A stretch of DNA of 64,000 nucleotides from Ruegeria aquimaris (GCF_025751555.1 NZ_JAOWLB010000007.1:1-64000); one strand, 5' to 3'. Positions 1-9,037 are shown, counted from the first letter of the stretch. Notes: generated by a model not told the origin, from the sequence alone. Made by a program: numbers and translations.

Positions 1-125
1 AGCTGGTCTCCATCGCAGATACCAGCTTGAATCACGTTCAGCGCTGCCTGTGAATCCCTTTTGTCAACACGGCCTAAGATATTCCTTCTGTGGCGGCATG
101 CATTCGCGGCGCGGCGCTTGTACGC

Positions 126-1490
126 CTATTGACCACGAGAAACCCGCTTCACGATTGCCCTTGCATAGATCGGCAGCCAGGGAGAATTGTCGTAGGTGTT
201 AGAAAACCAGACGACCGCCATGTCATTGCTCGGAGAGATGTAAATGCACTGGCCGTTTTTGCCAGACTTGTAGAGATCGCCGTCCTCAAAGACCGCGTCC
301 CACTGGTAGGATGCATGGGTCGGGGCATCGTCGAAGTCCCTGAGCATCCGGCTGCCCATGTCGCTCTCCGGATTGAAGAAGGCGGCTGAATTGCCGGAGC
401 TGTAGACCTTCTCGAAATAGGCATCGTCCACCACTCGGGTTTCGGACACCGTCGACCAGCTCGGAGTGAAAAGGAGCGCGAACCGCGCCTTGTCCCGCAA
501 ACGGGCGGCAAACACGCCGCCGTTCAGCGGTTCGCCGATCGGAGTTGTCGCCATTTCGCCGTCGCCTTCCATTCCCGCCATGGACCAGATGCGCTCGCTG
601 AAGACATCGGTGAACTTGCTGCCGGTGACTTTTTCAATGACAACGCCCAGAATGTGGGTGTTGAAGGTGGAGTAATCGAACTGGGTGCCGGGTTCCCTGT
701 AGCGCTTCACGTCTCCCATTATGGCAAAGATGGAGGGATCGGGCGTCGCCCCTTTTGGACTGAATGCAAAGGCATAAGCCCGCGCGACCGGCGTCTCCGG
801 ATTGGCGATGTTCGCCGCATTCTCCACCAGGTCCATTCCCGACTGCTGATGGAGGATATCGGCCAGTGTGATACCCTCCCAATCCGTGCCCTTGTAGTCC
901 GGGATATAGTCGGTCACGTCGTCCTCGAGGGACAGCAGGCCGTCCTGCTCCAGCATATGCATGATCAGCCCGGTTACGACCTTGGTTGAGGACATCCAGA
1001 CATGGTTGGCGTTTCGGGGCATGCCGGGATACTTTTCGTAGACGATCTTTCCCTGCTTCAGCACGATGATGCCCTGCATCCTCGAACGTTCGTCAGCCAG
1101 CACTTCTTCAAGCGTCAGGTTGCCGAGGGGGCCATCCACCTTGAACGTGCCAATGGAAGGGTCGATGTCTACCTCAAGGGTCGAGACGTAGTCCGAGCGG
1201 AAAACCTTGGAGACCGGCAGGACCTCGCTGAGGTTCAGGAACCCATACGTGCCGATGTCATCGCCGATGACGAAGCTTTTGGCATTGTAGTTTTCGATGA
1301 AACGCCTCGAATCCTCGGCGCTGAACCCGTCGGCCCATTCCGAAACGGGCGTGAGGTCGTCGGGAATGGGATACGCGTCCTGTGCCACCGCCGTTCCACC
1401 TACTCCCACGATCAGGAAGAGAGCGATCGAAATTAGGCCTCTGAACTTCAGAGGGCATATCTGCCTTCCTGCAATTTGAACCGACGACAT
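126..1490 (-). CDS. Secreted serine hydrolase, beta-lactamase class C-like family (copy 1)
   Basis: Protein of 454 aa with an N-terminal hydrophobic signal segment (about residues 17-36, cleavage probably after AVAQ), so it is probably exported. The SxxK catalytic tetrad of the penicillin-binding/class C beta-lactamase fold is seen as SSTK at 167-170, and a YST motif further on resembles the YxN element. Family members include esterases, DD-peptidases and 6-aminohexanoate-dimer hydrolases; the substrate cannot be told. The ATG follows TAGGAA and lies 3 bp after the stop of the paralogous gene upstream, so the two are co-transcribed. The fold is confident, the substrate unknown. Confidence 0.85.
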   Translation of the reverse strand: MSSVQIAGRQICPLKFRGLISIALFLIVGVGGTAVAQDAYPIPDDLTPVSEWADGFSAEDSRRFIENYNAKSFVIGDDIGTYGFLNLSEVLPVSKVFRSDYVSTLEVDIDPSIGTFKVDGPLGNLTLEEVLADERSRMQGIIVLKQGKIVYEKYPGMPRNANHVWMSSTKVVTGLIMHMLEQDGLLSLEDDVTDYIPDYKGTDWEGITLADILHQQSGMDLVENAANIANPETPVARAYAFAFSPKGATPDPSIFAIMGDVKRYREPGTQFDYSTFNTHILGVVIEKVTGSKFTDVFSERIWSMAGMEGDGEMATTPIGEPLNGGVFAARLRDKARFALLFTPSWSTVSETRVVDDAYFEKVYSSGNSAAFFNPESDMGSRMLRDFDDAPTHASYQWDAVFEDGDLYKSGKNGQCIYISPSNDMAVVWFSNTYDNSPWLPIYARAIVKRVSRGQ

Positions 1491-1493
1491 TTC

Positions 1494-2864
1494 CTACCCC
1501 CCGGCCAGCATCTTCGCGGCGGCGCGCATGTAGGCGGGCAGCTTGATCTCGCCGTAGGGCGGCACATACGGCGTGGCGGAGAACATGACGGCAACGAAAT
1601 CCCGCTCCGGATCGATGTAGATGCCCTGGCCGGTGTTGCCGTGCTTGTAGAGGGCGCCGTCCTCGAAAATGAAGTCGAACTGGTAGGCGCCCTTCACGGG
1701 CCTCTCGGCGAACAGGCCGAGCGCCTGAGCTTCCTTGGCGCCGCCTCGGAAGGCGACGGGGTCGCCGCTGGCGCGGATCAGGTTGAGCACCTCCGGCGTC
1801 ACGATCTCGGTGTCGGAGAAGGTCCGCCAACTCGGCGTCCAGAGGGTAGCGTAGCGGGCCATGTCCTGCAGGGTGGAGGAGACGATCCCGAGATTGAGCG
1901 GCTGGCCGTCGGGTGCAAGATGCACCAGCAGCGGCATCCGCGCGGTCAGGTTGCCCCAGACCTCCCGCCCGATGACGTCGGAGACACGGATACCGGCAAC
2001 GCCCTCGACGACCATGCCGAGAACGTGGGTGTTGAGCGAGGAATAGCGGAATTTCTCGCCCGGGGCCTCGCCCGGGAGCGGCTCAACTTCGCGCAGGACC
2101 TGCAGCCAGTCCTCGATCTCCACGCGCCGGTCCGGGCTGCCGAAGACGGAGAGCAGGAAGCGCACGAACACCGACTGGGGGTTCAGGATCGACTGGTTGT
2201 TCTCTTCGGTGTCGAGCCCGGTCGTGTGGTTGATCAGGTCGATGACCCTGACCTGATCCCAGACCGTACCGACGAGTTCCTCCACGTAGCGCGTCACCGA
2301 AGCGTCGGGATCGATCCGGCCCTCGGTGACGAACTTGGCCGCGAGAAGGCCGGTGATCGTCTTCGACGCCGAGGACCAGAGATGCACCTGCGTCGGCAGC
2401 ATGCCGGGATAGGCCTCGTAGACGACCTTGCCCTCGTGCACCATCATCACTGCCTGATGGCGGAAGGTCGGGTGGACGATGTAGTCCTTCAGCGCCATCG
2501 GCCCCTCGCTGTCCGTCTCGATGACGATCTCCGGGATGCGCGGGTCGAGGACATACTCGAACGGCCTGTACTCGGCGTTCGGCACGACGAGATCGGTCCG
2601 CATGACCGAACTCACGTTCTGCAGGTAGTAGAGCGTGTGATCGCCGCCCATCTGTGCATGGAAGCTGTTGAAGGCCTTCTGCGCCTCGCTCACGAATGCC
2701 TTTGGGAAGGGCTCCTTCGCGGCCTCGACAGGTATCGTCACGCGGGCACCAGGCTTGCCAAGGGCCTCTTCGAGCGAAGCGCTTTGAGCCAAAGATACTG
2801 TCGGCGGCATCGACAGTATTGTAACGCACGCTGCGAGCACAGCGGCAACACTCGAGTACGTCAT
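1494..2864 (-). CDS. Secreted serine hydrolase, beta-lactamase class C-like family (copy 2)
   Basis: Protein of 456 aa. The ATG at 2864 is preferred over a start 84 bp upstream because it follows AGGAGA and opens a clean signal peptide ending near SLAQS. The SxxK motif is SASK at residues 165-168, and an RYSSLNTH segment matches the second active-site motif of its neighbour. Copy 1 and this gene share order of motifs and phrases such as YPGM and LNTHxLGxV, indicating an old tandem duplication. It is the first of the two genes in the pair and lies about 100 bp downstream of an outer-membrane protein gene on the same strand. The hydrolysed ester or amide is unknown. Confidence 0.85.
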   Translation of the reverse strand: MTYSSVAAVLAACVTILSMPPTVSLAQSASLEEALGKPGARVTIPVEAAKEPFPKAFVSEAQKAFNSFHAQMGGDHTLYYLQNVSSVMRTDLVVPNAEYRPFEYVLDPRIPEIVIETDSEGPMALKDYIVHPTFRHQAVMMVHEGKVVYEAYPGMLPTQVHLWSSASKTITGLLAAKFVTEGRIDPDASVTRYVEELVGTVWDQVRVIDLINHTTGLDTEENNQSILNPQSVFVRFLLSVFGSPDRRVEIEDWLQVLREVEPLPGEAPGEKFRYSSLNTHVLGMVVEGVAGIRVSDVIGREVWGNLTARMPLLVHLAPDGQPLNLGIVSSTLQDMARYATLWTPSWRTFSDTEIVTPEVLNLIRASGDPVAFRGGAKEAQALGLFAERPVKGAYQFDFIFEDGALYKHGNTGQGIYIDPERDFVAVMFSATPYVPPYGEIKLPAYMRAAAKMLAGG

Positions 2865-2965
2865 GTTTTTTCTCCTGCCTGCATGTGCGGCGTCATTTGT
2901 TCCGAAAGAGCTGTCGCACGATCTCTCGATCATAGACGTGAGCGCCAAGCACGATCAACTCCACG

Positions 2966-3763
2966 CTATTTGGGGAAGAGAAAGGAAACAAAAAAGCGAG
3001 CGCCCCAGCCTTCCGGACCGCCCGTGGGCGCTTCGGCCCAATAACGAATGCCGCCTCCGATTGAGATTGGCCGATTACCGATCATAACGACCTGCGAAAC
3101 GACTCCAGCGATTGGCACAGACCAAGCATCGGTTTCCCAGTCGTATGTCGACTCTGACTGGAGCGTGAAACTTGTACCCGCCGGCGTTGTATAGGAGACA
3201 AACGGCTGCAGGAATGTCGCGTTGATCTTGGTGCCAGGATTATCGTCCAAGGACCAGAGGTGGTTCGCGAGTCCGCCATAGGTCCATGGCCCTTGCTGGC
3301 GCAGCGCAACGGCGGTCGGCCCTGCGGCGAAGCTGTCGGCCGAAAGCCCGTCCCGACCGGTCGGGTACAGGAAGACCGGCCCCGCGCCCCAAATCCAGCC
3401 CCCGGCAGTTGGTGCTTTCGGCGAGAAGAAGAAACTCTGGACCACATCGCCAAGACCCTGCCGGTCGATGCCGGGGCCGTCGAGGGATTGAACAGGCACG
3501 ATCGTGCGGGTGATCAGGTTCCAGTTGCCGCCAAGATCGAAAGGAATGACCGGCTGGACGTTTAGGAGAAACCTTTCGGTATTGCCATTCAGACGGTCAT
3601 AATTGAACTGCAGTGGAACGCTGACCAGGTTCGCGATCGGGTTCGCGAGCTCCTTGGCGAGTTCCTCGGCACCTCGCGCTCTCGCGGACCCGCCTGCGAC
3701 AACACCTGCAGCCACGAGAATTGCCGAAAGGACCGCGGAGAAGATCTGGCTCTTGATGTTCAT
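2966..3763 (-). CDS. Outer-membrane beta-barrel protein (transporter-like, meta-pathway/MetA type)
   Basis: Protein of 265 aa with a signal peptide rich in Ala/Val, followed by alternating hydrophobic/polar strands typical of an outer-membrane barrel and a C-terminal strand ending FVSFLFPK. Phrases such as PLQFNYD, NVQPVIPF and WNLITRTIVP are characteristic of the 'phenol meta-degradation pathway' barrel family (PF13557-like). The ATG at 3763 is preferred to the one at 3772 because AGAAAGG lies 10 bp upstream of it but only 1 bp from the other. An FNR-like palindrome lies about 125 bp upstream. It may be co-expressed with the two secreted hydrolases that follow. Role in uptake is inference. 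Confidence 0.7.
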   Translation of the reverse strand: MNIKSQIFSAVLSAILVAAGVVAGGSARARGAEELAKELANPIANLVSVPLQFNYDRLNGNTERFLLNVQPVIPFDLGGNWNLITRTIVPVQSLDGPGIDRQGLGDVVQSFFFSPKAPTAGGWIWGAGPVFLYPTGRDGLSADSFAAGPTAVALRQQGPWTYGGLANHLWSLDDNPGTKINATFLQPFVSYTTPAGTSFTLQSESTYDWETDAWSVPIAGVVSQVVMIGNRPISIGGGIRYWAEAPTGGPEGWGARFFVSFLFPK

Positions 3764-3887
3764 CTGATGCATGCCTTTCTACAGGAGCGGCTGCTTCTCT
3801 CAAACGCCCGCGAGCAGCACGCGCATTGGGCAGCCCACCAGGAGTCTTTTCATCGATAAGCCTAATCTGCGCAGCACGATCCCACGT

Positions 3888-3901
3888 TGACGTAAGTCAA
3901 G
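3888..3901. promoter_or_regulatory. FNR/FixK/DNR-like box
   Basis: The sequence TTGAC-GTAA-GTCAA is a perfect 5-bp-arm palindrome with 4-bp spacer, matching the TTGA(T/C)-N4-(G/A)TCAA pattern bound by Crp/Fnr-family regulators of the FNR, FixK and DNR groups. It lies about 125 bp upstream of the outer-membrane protein start at 3763. A Crp/Fnr protein is encoded at 50720-51445. Binding is inferred. Confidence 0.5.
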
Positions 3902-4343
3902 GAGTAACAGCTGCGCCCTCGCGCCTCCTTTCGGGCCCTTACCCATGTGTCCAGGTGCGCGGCGTGGCTTCCGATGCATTAGCCAACGGCCAACCCAACC
4001 GGACTTGATACAAAAGCCGCCACAAAACCAGCGGAGGGCCGCTTTCGGTAGCATTGCGGCAAAAACCAAGGGCAATCCGTCGGGCGATTAACCCGCTCTT
4101 GCGACATTGACCACCACCCAGGTCGTGCAGGTGCAGCGAATGACCGATCTGGCGAAGCTGCAACGCGGCACTCGCCTCGCGGACGAAGTTCCGCTTTGGG
4201 CCGCAAGCGGCGGATGCCCATCTTCAACCAACGCCCGTTTCGTCCCGCAGCTTGCTCGCTAACCCAATCTTGCCGACGGTTCGCAGTCGGTAGAAGCAGC
4301 CGTCAAGGTTGGCGCCCATTCATGGCCCCAACCCAACGGCCAT
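3902..4343. other. Gene-free intergenic stretch
   Basis: No reading frame here has recognisable protein character on either strand. The part around 4120-4230 resembles degenerate intergenic repeats I associate with plasmids of this bacterial family, including a GTTCCGCTTTGGGCCGCAAG-like segment, but this is from memory only. It separates the secreted hydrolase group from the CoA-thioester operon. Confidence 0.3.
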
Positions 4344-4409
4344 ACACCCCCCTGACCGCCTGTACAAAACGGTCAATGGGGGTGTTTCGGGCGGTACAAA
4401 ACGGTCAAT
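4344..4409. repeat. Nested direct and inverted repeat, possible insertion-element end
   Basis: A 16-bp direct repeat GTACAAAACGGTCAAT occurs at 4362-4377 and 4394-4409, 32 bp apart. The first copy lies inside an 8-bp inverted repeat ACACCCCC (4344-4351) / GGGGGTGT (4378-4385). Short repeated ends like this are found in IS21-type elements, so this may be a solo end left after deletion. It ends immediately before the stop codon of the CaiD-like gene, so it may also act in transcription termination. Confidence 0.35.
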
Positions 4410-4417
4410 TCGGGGTC

Positions 4418-5203
4418 TCAGCGCCCCTTCCAGACCGGGTCGCGTTTCTCGGCGAAGGCGCGGGCGCCTTCCAGCTGGTCCTCGGACGAATAGAGAACAT
4501 CCACCGTGCGCAGCTGCCTTTTGGTGATCCTGTTCATCGTGTCCTGGAACTTGGCGTCCTCTGCCTCGCGCACGATTTCCTTGATCGCGGCATAGACCAG
4601 CGGCGGGCCACTGGCGAGCAGCCGCGCCAATTCCCAAGCCCGATCAAGGAGTTGCGCGGATGGTACAATCTCGTTCACCAGCCCCCAGCGATGCGCCTCC
4701 TCGGCATCGAACCAGCGCCCGGTCAGCAAAAGCTCCATCGCGATATGGTAAGGGATACGCTTGGGCAGCTTGACGCTGGCCGCATCCGCCACCGTGCCCG
4801 AGCGGATTTCCGGCAGTGCAAACGTCGCATGATCCGCCGCCAAAATCATATCCGCCGACAGCGCCAGCTCCAACCCGCCACCACAGGCGATGCCGTTCAC
4901 CGCAGCGATCACCGGCTTGTTCATATCGCGCAGTTCCTGCAAGCCGCCAAAACCGCCGACACCGTAATCACCATCCACCGCGTCGCCATCGGCAGCAGCC
5001 TTTAAGTCCCAGCCAGGGCAGAAGAATTTCTCTCCGCCCCCGGTGATGATCGCCACCCGCAGATCGGGGTCGTCGCGGAACTCGCGGAACACCTCGCCCA
5101 TGATCCGGCTGGTGGCCAGGTCGATCGCATTGGCTTTCGGCCGGTCCAGCGTGACCTCAAAAATGGCGCCGTCGCGGCGGGTTTTCACGGGGGTATCGCT
5201 CAT
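4418..5203 (-). CDS. Enoyl-CoA hydratase/isomerase, carnitinyl-CoA dehydratase (CaiD)-like
   Basis: Protein of 261 aa, the same length as E. coli CaiD, and similar to it end to end from LDRPKANAID near the N-terminus to AFAEKRDPVWKGR at the C-terminus. The two catalytic glutamates of the crotonase family are present as E112 (GGGLELAL) and E132 (LPEIRSG). CaiD interconverts crotonobetainyl-CoA and L-carnitinyl-CoA in the cytoplasm. The ATG overlaps the stop of the preceding gene by one base (TGATG), so translation is coupled; a GTG one codon earlier is an alternative. It is the last gene of an operon with an acyl-CoA dehydrogenase and an acyl-CoA ligase. A betaine-type CoA substrate is likely but not proven. 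Confidence 0.85.
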   Translation of the reverse strand: MSDTPVKTRRDGAIFEVTLDRPKANAIDLATSRIMGEVFREFRDDPDLRVAIITGGGEKFFCPGWDLKAAADGDAVDGDYGVGGFGGLQELRDMNKPVIAAVNGIACGGGLELALSADMILAADHATFALPEIRSGTVADAASVKLPKRIPYHIAMELLLTGRWFDAEEAHRWGLVNEIVPSAQLLDRAWELARLLASGPPLVYAAIKEIVREAEDAKFQDTMNRITKRQLRTVDVLYSSEDQLEGARAFAEKRDPVWKGR

Positions 5204-5808
5204 CACATCCTGTCCAATCTTGCAAAAGGGTCGTTCTCGGGGTCACGGTTGGCGACATATTCGGCCCAATTGGCGGCCTTTTCCGCCGCCTCGGGTCCCA
5301 AGAGGCGCGCCAGCACATCAAGGCTCATGTCTATCCCCGCCGACACGCCCGACGATGTCAGAAACCGGCCATCGGCCACCCAGCGCGCCGAAGCGCGCCA
5401 GTCCACCTTGTCCGACTGGGACGCGACCCAGTCAAAGGCCAGCTTGTTGGTGGTCGCCGCCCGCCCGTCCAGCAGACCCGCGCGCGCCAGCAGCGCGGCA
5501 CCAGTGCAGACGCTGGTGACCAGTTCGGCCTTTTCCGAGGCGGCGCGCAACCAGTCGATCAAGGCGGCATTGTCCACCTCGCGCCGGGTGCCGCGCCCTC
5601 CGGGCACCAGCAGCAGGTCATAATCCACGCCATCAGCGAACACCCGGTCCGGCATCACGGCTGGACCGCCCGAGGCGCGCACCGGCGCGGCAAGCTCAGC
5701 TACCGCCAGGATCTCGATCTGGTCGGGAAACATGGCGAACATCTCCAGCGGTCCGAAATAGTCGAGCATCTCAAAGCCTTCGAAGAAAACCGCTGCCAGT
5801 TTCCGCAT
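5203..5808 (-). CDS. DJ-1/PfpI family protein (GATase1-like, isonitrile hydratase-like)
   Basis: Protein of 201 aa with the DJ-1/PfpI fold: VPGG loop near 68-71 and the reactive cysteine C101 in SVCTGAALLARAGLLDG, followed by ATTNK, the pattern of isonitrile hydratase and the ligand domain of GlxA regulators. The family contains hydratases, glyoxalases and proteins with no known reaction. It starts 3 bp after the acyl-CoA ligase stop and overlaps the CaiD-like gene by one base, so it belongs to the CoA-thioester operon. Its role there is unknown. Confidence 0.8.
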   Translation of the reverse strand: MRKLAAVFFEGFEMLDYFGPLEMFAMFPDQIEILAVAELAAPVRASGGPAVMPDRVFADGVDYDLLLVPGGRGTRREVDNAALIDWLRAASEKAELVTSVCTGAALLARAGLLDGRAATTNKLAFDWVASQSDKVDWRASARWVADGRFLTSSGVSAGIDMSLDVLARLLGPEAAEKAANWAEYVANRDPENDPFARLDRM

Positions 5809-5811
5809 AGC

Positions 5812-7827
5812 TCACCCCTGCCGGATCAGTGCATCGACCGCCACCGCCCGGTCCGGTGTGGCGAGCAGCGGGTTGATCTCAACCTCGCCCAGCGTATCGG
5901 TATGGGCAAGAACATAGTCCTGCACCGCCGCGACAGCTTCCAGAACGGCATCTATGTCAGCCCCCGGCTTGCCGCGATAACCCGCCAAGAGCGGCGCGAT
6001 GCGCAACCGACCGAGTGCCGCGCGAATATCCTCGGGCACTGCGGGTACCAACTGCGACACGGTATCCTGCATCAACTCGGTGAGCACCCCACCCGCGCCC
6101 AGTGTCAACACGAACCCATGCGCCGGGTCGCGGATGACCCCGATCAGCAGCTCGGCCACAGCGTCGCTCACCATCTCCTCGATCAGTACCTCCGGCGTGC
6201 CGATCTCGGCGGCGACGCGGGCCACATCCGCTGCGGCCACACCCAATCGCACGGCCCCATGTTCAGACTTGTGCGCAAGACCGGTGCCCTTGACGGCGAA
6301 GGGGCTTGGCAGGCCCGCAAGCATCTGGTCGATTTCCCTCGACCCACTGGCCCTGAAGCTGCGGGGCACCACCAACCCATGCGCCGACAATGCCCCCTTG
6401 GCTTCGGCTTCGCCAAGAGTACGCGCGGCTTCGCCATGCCCGGGCAAGCAAAGTGGCACGAGATGTGGTGCCCGAATCGCGGCTGCCGCCTCAGCCGCCG
6501 CCAAGGCCTCGCGCAGACCCATGAAGGGGACAACGCCGCCTGCCATCAACTCGGCCGCGATGTCAGCGGGCATCAGTTCCGGCAGGGTCGCCACCACCGC
6601 AAAGGGTGCGCCTGTCTTGGCGCGCACCTTCAACGCCGCGCCTGTCGCGCAGGTCCAGTCGGTCGGATCGGTGACCGGGTAATCAACGATCGAGAAGGTC
6701 AGCGCAATCCCGTCCCCGGTCATCCCCGCCCAGGCGGCAGCCATGGCATCGGTGTCGCGCCAGATATAGGTGTTGTAATCCAAAGGGTTGTTCAGCGCCA
6801 CCATCGGCCCCAGCGCGGTCCGCAACATCTGGCTCTGCCGCGCCGTCAGCTTGGGAAAACGCAAGCCCATGCCAACCGACATATCGGCAATCAGGCTCGC
6901 CTCGCCACCCGAACAGCTGATCGAGGCAATGTCGGACCCAGACAGAGGCCCGTAGCAATGCAGGAGTTTCAACGTCTCCAGCAGGTCGGGCAAGGCCCCA
7001 AGCCGGGGAATGCCAAGCCGGTCCAGCAGTGCCTGCGCGCCCGCGTCACTGCCGGCCAGCGAGGCGGTGTGCGAAATCGTCGCCTGTTGCGCCTGTTCCG
7101 AGGCACCAACCTTGAGCGCGACCAGCGGCACGCCCTTGCGGTGCGCCTTGGCCGCCAGCGCCTCCCAATCGCGCAGGTTACCGAACCCTTCAATATGCAG
7201 GCCAATCGCGGTGACACGCGGATCATCCAGCAAACCGGCGGCAATCTGCGCCTGGCTGGTTTGCGCCATGTTCCCGCAGGTCACCACATAGGCGATGGGC
7301 AGGCCGCGCTGCTGCATGGTCAGGTTGATCGCGATGTTCGAACTTTGCGTCAGGATCGCCACACCGCGCTCAACCCTGCTGCACCCGTGCTGGTCCGGCC
7401 ACAACAGTGCGCCATCGAGCGCATTGACAAACCCATAACAATTTGGCCCCAGGATCGGCATGCCGCCCGCCGCCGCCACCAGCGCGGTTTGCAGATCGCC
7501 GCCGGTCTCGTCCTCGGCCAAAGCCTCGGAAAATCCGCTGGCGAAACAGACCGCACCGCCCGCCCCCATGGCCGAGAGCAACGATACCGCCTCGACCGTG
7601 GCATGGCGGTTGATACCGACAAAAGCCGCATCGGGCGCGGCCGGCAGATCCTCCAGCCGGGCAAAGGCCGGATACCCCTCAACCGCATCGGCTTTGGGAT
7701 GCACCGGCCAGATGGCGCCGTCATAGCCCATGCGCCGACATTGCACGATCACTTGACGGCACCACGCGCCGCCGCCGATTACCGCGATCGACCGCGGCTG
7801 GAACAACCGCGCCAAACCTTTGGTCAT
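5812..7827 (-). CDS. NDP-forming acyl-CoA ligase (fused alpha-beta acetyl-CoA synthetase type)
   Basis: Protein of 671 aa. The ATG at 7827 follows AGGGGA and begins directly with the CoA-binding domain (LFQPRSIAVIGG). Order of domains: CoA-binding Rossmann (about 1-130), succinyl-CoA-ligase-like flavodoxin domain carrying the phospho-histidine H253 in SHTASLAGS, then a C-terminal ATP-grasp domain (from about 470). Enzymes of this class make acyl-CoA with ATP to ADP plus phosphate. Setting between a CaiD-like hydratase and an acyl-CoA dehydrogenase suggests activation of the acid that feeds that route, for example gamma-butyrobetaine; classical CaiC is AMP-forming and unrelated, so this would be a replacement. 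Substrate is inferred. Confidence 0.8.
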   Translation of the reverse strand: MTKGLARLFQPRSIAVIGGGAWCRQVIVQCRRMGYDGAIWPVHPKADAVEGYPAFARLEDLPAAPDAAFVGINRHATVEAVSLLSAMGAGGAVCFASGFSEALAEDETGGDLQTALVAAAGGMPILGPNCYGFVNALDGALLWPDQHGCSRVERGVAILTQSSNIAINLTMQQRGLPIAYVVTCGNMAQTSQAQIAAGLLDDPRVTAIGLHIEGFGNLRDWEALAAKAHRKGVPLVALKVGASEQAQQATISHTASLAGSDAGAQALLDRLGIPRLGALPDLLETLKLLHCYGPLSGSDIASISCSGGEASLIADMSVGMGLRFPKLTARQSQMLRTALGPMVALNNPLDYNTYIWRDTDAMAAAWAGMTGDGIALTFSIVDYPVTDPTDWTCATGAALKVRAKTGAPFAVVATLPELMPADIAAELMAGGVVPFMGLREALAAAEAAAAIRAPHLVPLCLPGHGEAARTLGEAEAKGALSAHGLVVPRSFRASGSREIDQMLAGLPSPFAVKGTGLAHKSEHGAVRLGVAAADVARVAAEIGTPEVLIEEMVSDAVAELLIGVIRDPAHGFVLTLGAGGVLTELMQDTVSQLVPAVPEDIRAALGRLRIAPLLAGYRGKPGADIDAVLEAVAAVQDYVLAHTDTLGEVEINPLLATPDRAVAVDALIRQG

Positions 7828-7876
7828 GACAGTCCCCTGCCCTTTCACTTTGCTGAAAATACTCCCGCCGGAGGCA

Positions 7877-9037
7877 TCACGCCCCCAACGGGCGCAGCAG
7901 GTCTCGGCTGATGATGTGGCGCTGGATTTCGCTGGTCCCGTCCCAGATCCGCTCGACCCGTGCATCGCGCCAGAACCGTTCGATGGGGAAATCGTCCATC
8001 AACCCCATACCGCCGAATATCTGCAACGTGGTGTCGGTGACCCGCGCCAGCATCTCGCTGGCATAGACCTTGGCGCTGGCGATCTCGCGGTTGGCTGGCA
8101 GTCCCTGATCCAACCGCCAGGCCCCCGCAAGGGTCAGCCAGTCGGCGGCGTCGATCTCTGTGATCATGTCGGCGATCTGGAAGCCCACGCCCTGGAACTT
8201 GCCGATCTCCTGTCCAAACTGCTTGCGCTCGGCGGCGTAGTTCAGTGCATAGTCAAAACAGCGACGTGCGCGACCGACGCAGAAGGCCGCAACCGTCAGC
8301 CGTGTGGCATAGAGCCATTCGTTCATCACCGCAAAACCGCCGTCCACCTCGCCCAGTACCTGTGCGTCCGACAGACGACAGTCGTCAAAGCTGAGGATGC
8401 AGTTCTTGTAACCCTTGTGGCTGACCGAGTTGTAGCCGTTGCGCACCGTGAAGCCCGGCGTGCCTCGATCAACAAGAAAGGCGGTGATCCGTTTCTTGGG
8501 TCCTTTCGGGGTCTCGTCCACGCCGGTGGCGACGAAGACGATGAAGAAATCCGCGTGTTCGGCACCCGAGATGAAGTGTTTCGTGCCGTTCACCACCCAG
8601 TCGCCGCCCTTGCGCACCGCCTGGCATTTCATGCCGCGCACATCCGAGCCCGCATCGGGTTCGGTCATCGCCAGCGCGTCCATCCGTTCACCGCGCACGG
8701 CGGGCAGCAGATAACGTTCGCGCTGCTCGGGATTGCAGGCCATCAGGATGTTCTGCGGCCTGCCAAAGAAATGCGTCAGCGCCATCGAGCCACGCCCCAG
8801 CTCGCGCTCGACCAGGGTAAAATCAAGATGGCTGAGGCCCGCCCCGCCGACCTCTTCGGGGAAGTTGCAGGCGTAAAAGCCCAGGTCAATCACCTTGCGC
8901 TTGATCTCTTCGCCAAGTTCATGGGGCACCTGCCCGGTGCGCTCCACTTCGGCTTCGTGGGGATAGATCTCGTTCTCCACAAAACTGCGGACAGTGGAGA
9001 CGATCATCTCCTGTTCTTCGGTCAGGCCAAAATACAT
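7877..9037 (-). CDS. Acyl-CoA dehydrogenase with Asp at the usual catalytic-Glu position
   Basis: Protein of 386 aa, FAD-dependent acyl-CoA dehydrogenase family. The ATG at 9037 follows GAGGGAG and starts at the conserved MYFGLTEEQ. Family motifs include AMTEPDAGSD (123-132), the RKQFGQ segment near 271-276 and the C-terminal IWDGTSEIQR. In medium-chain dehydrogenases the residue before GT is the catalytic glutamate; here it is D366. First gene of the operon with NDP-forming ligase and CaiD-like hydratase, so it probably desaturates the CoA thioester that CaiD then hydrates (for example gamma-butyrobetainyl-CoA to crotonobetainyl-CoA). That pathway assignment is inference. Confidence 0.85.
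   Translation of the reverse strand: MYFGLTEEQEMIVSTVRSFVENEIYPHEAEVERTGQVPHELGEEIKRKVIDLGFYACNFPEEVGGAGLSHLDFTLVERELGRGSMALTHFFGRPQNILMACNPEQRERYLLPAVRGERMDALAMTEPDAGSDVRGMKCQAVRKGGDWVVNGTKHFISGAEHADFFIVFVATGVDETPKGPKKRITAFLVDRGTPGFTVRNGYNSVSHKGYKNCILSFDDCRLSDAQVLGEVDGGFAVMNEWLYATRLTVAAFCVGRARRCFDYALNYAAERKQFGQEIGKFQGVGFQIADMITEIDAADWLTLAGAWRLDQGLPANREIASAKVYASEMLARVTDTTLQIFGGMGLMDDFPIERFWRDARVERIWDGTSEIQRHIISRDLLRPLGA

Noticed and set aside
1476-3044. Long plus-strand frame opposite the second serine hydrolase
   Set aside because: No domain; SxxK and signal peptide are on the minus strand.
5902-7911. A 669-codon plus-strand frame opposite the acyl-CoA ligase
   Set aside because: Arg/Gln/His-rich with no motif; ligase domains are all on the minus strand.
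7828-7965. 46-codon N-terminal extension of the NDP-forming ligase
   Set aside because: Overlaps the acyl-CoA dehydrogenase stop, is low complexity, and a good ribosome site precedes the start at 7827.
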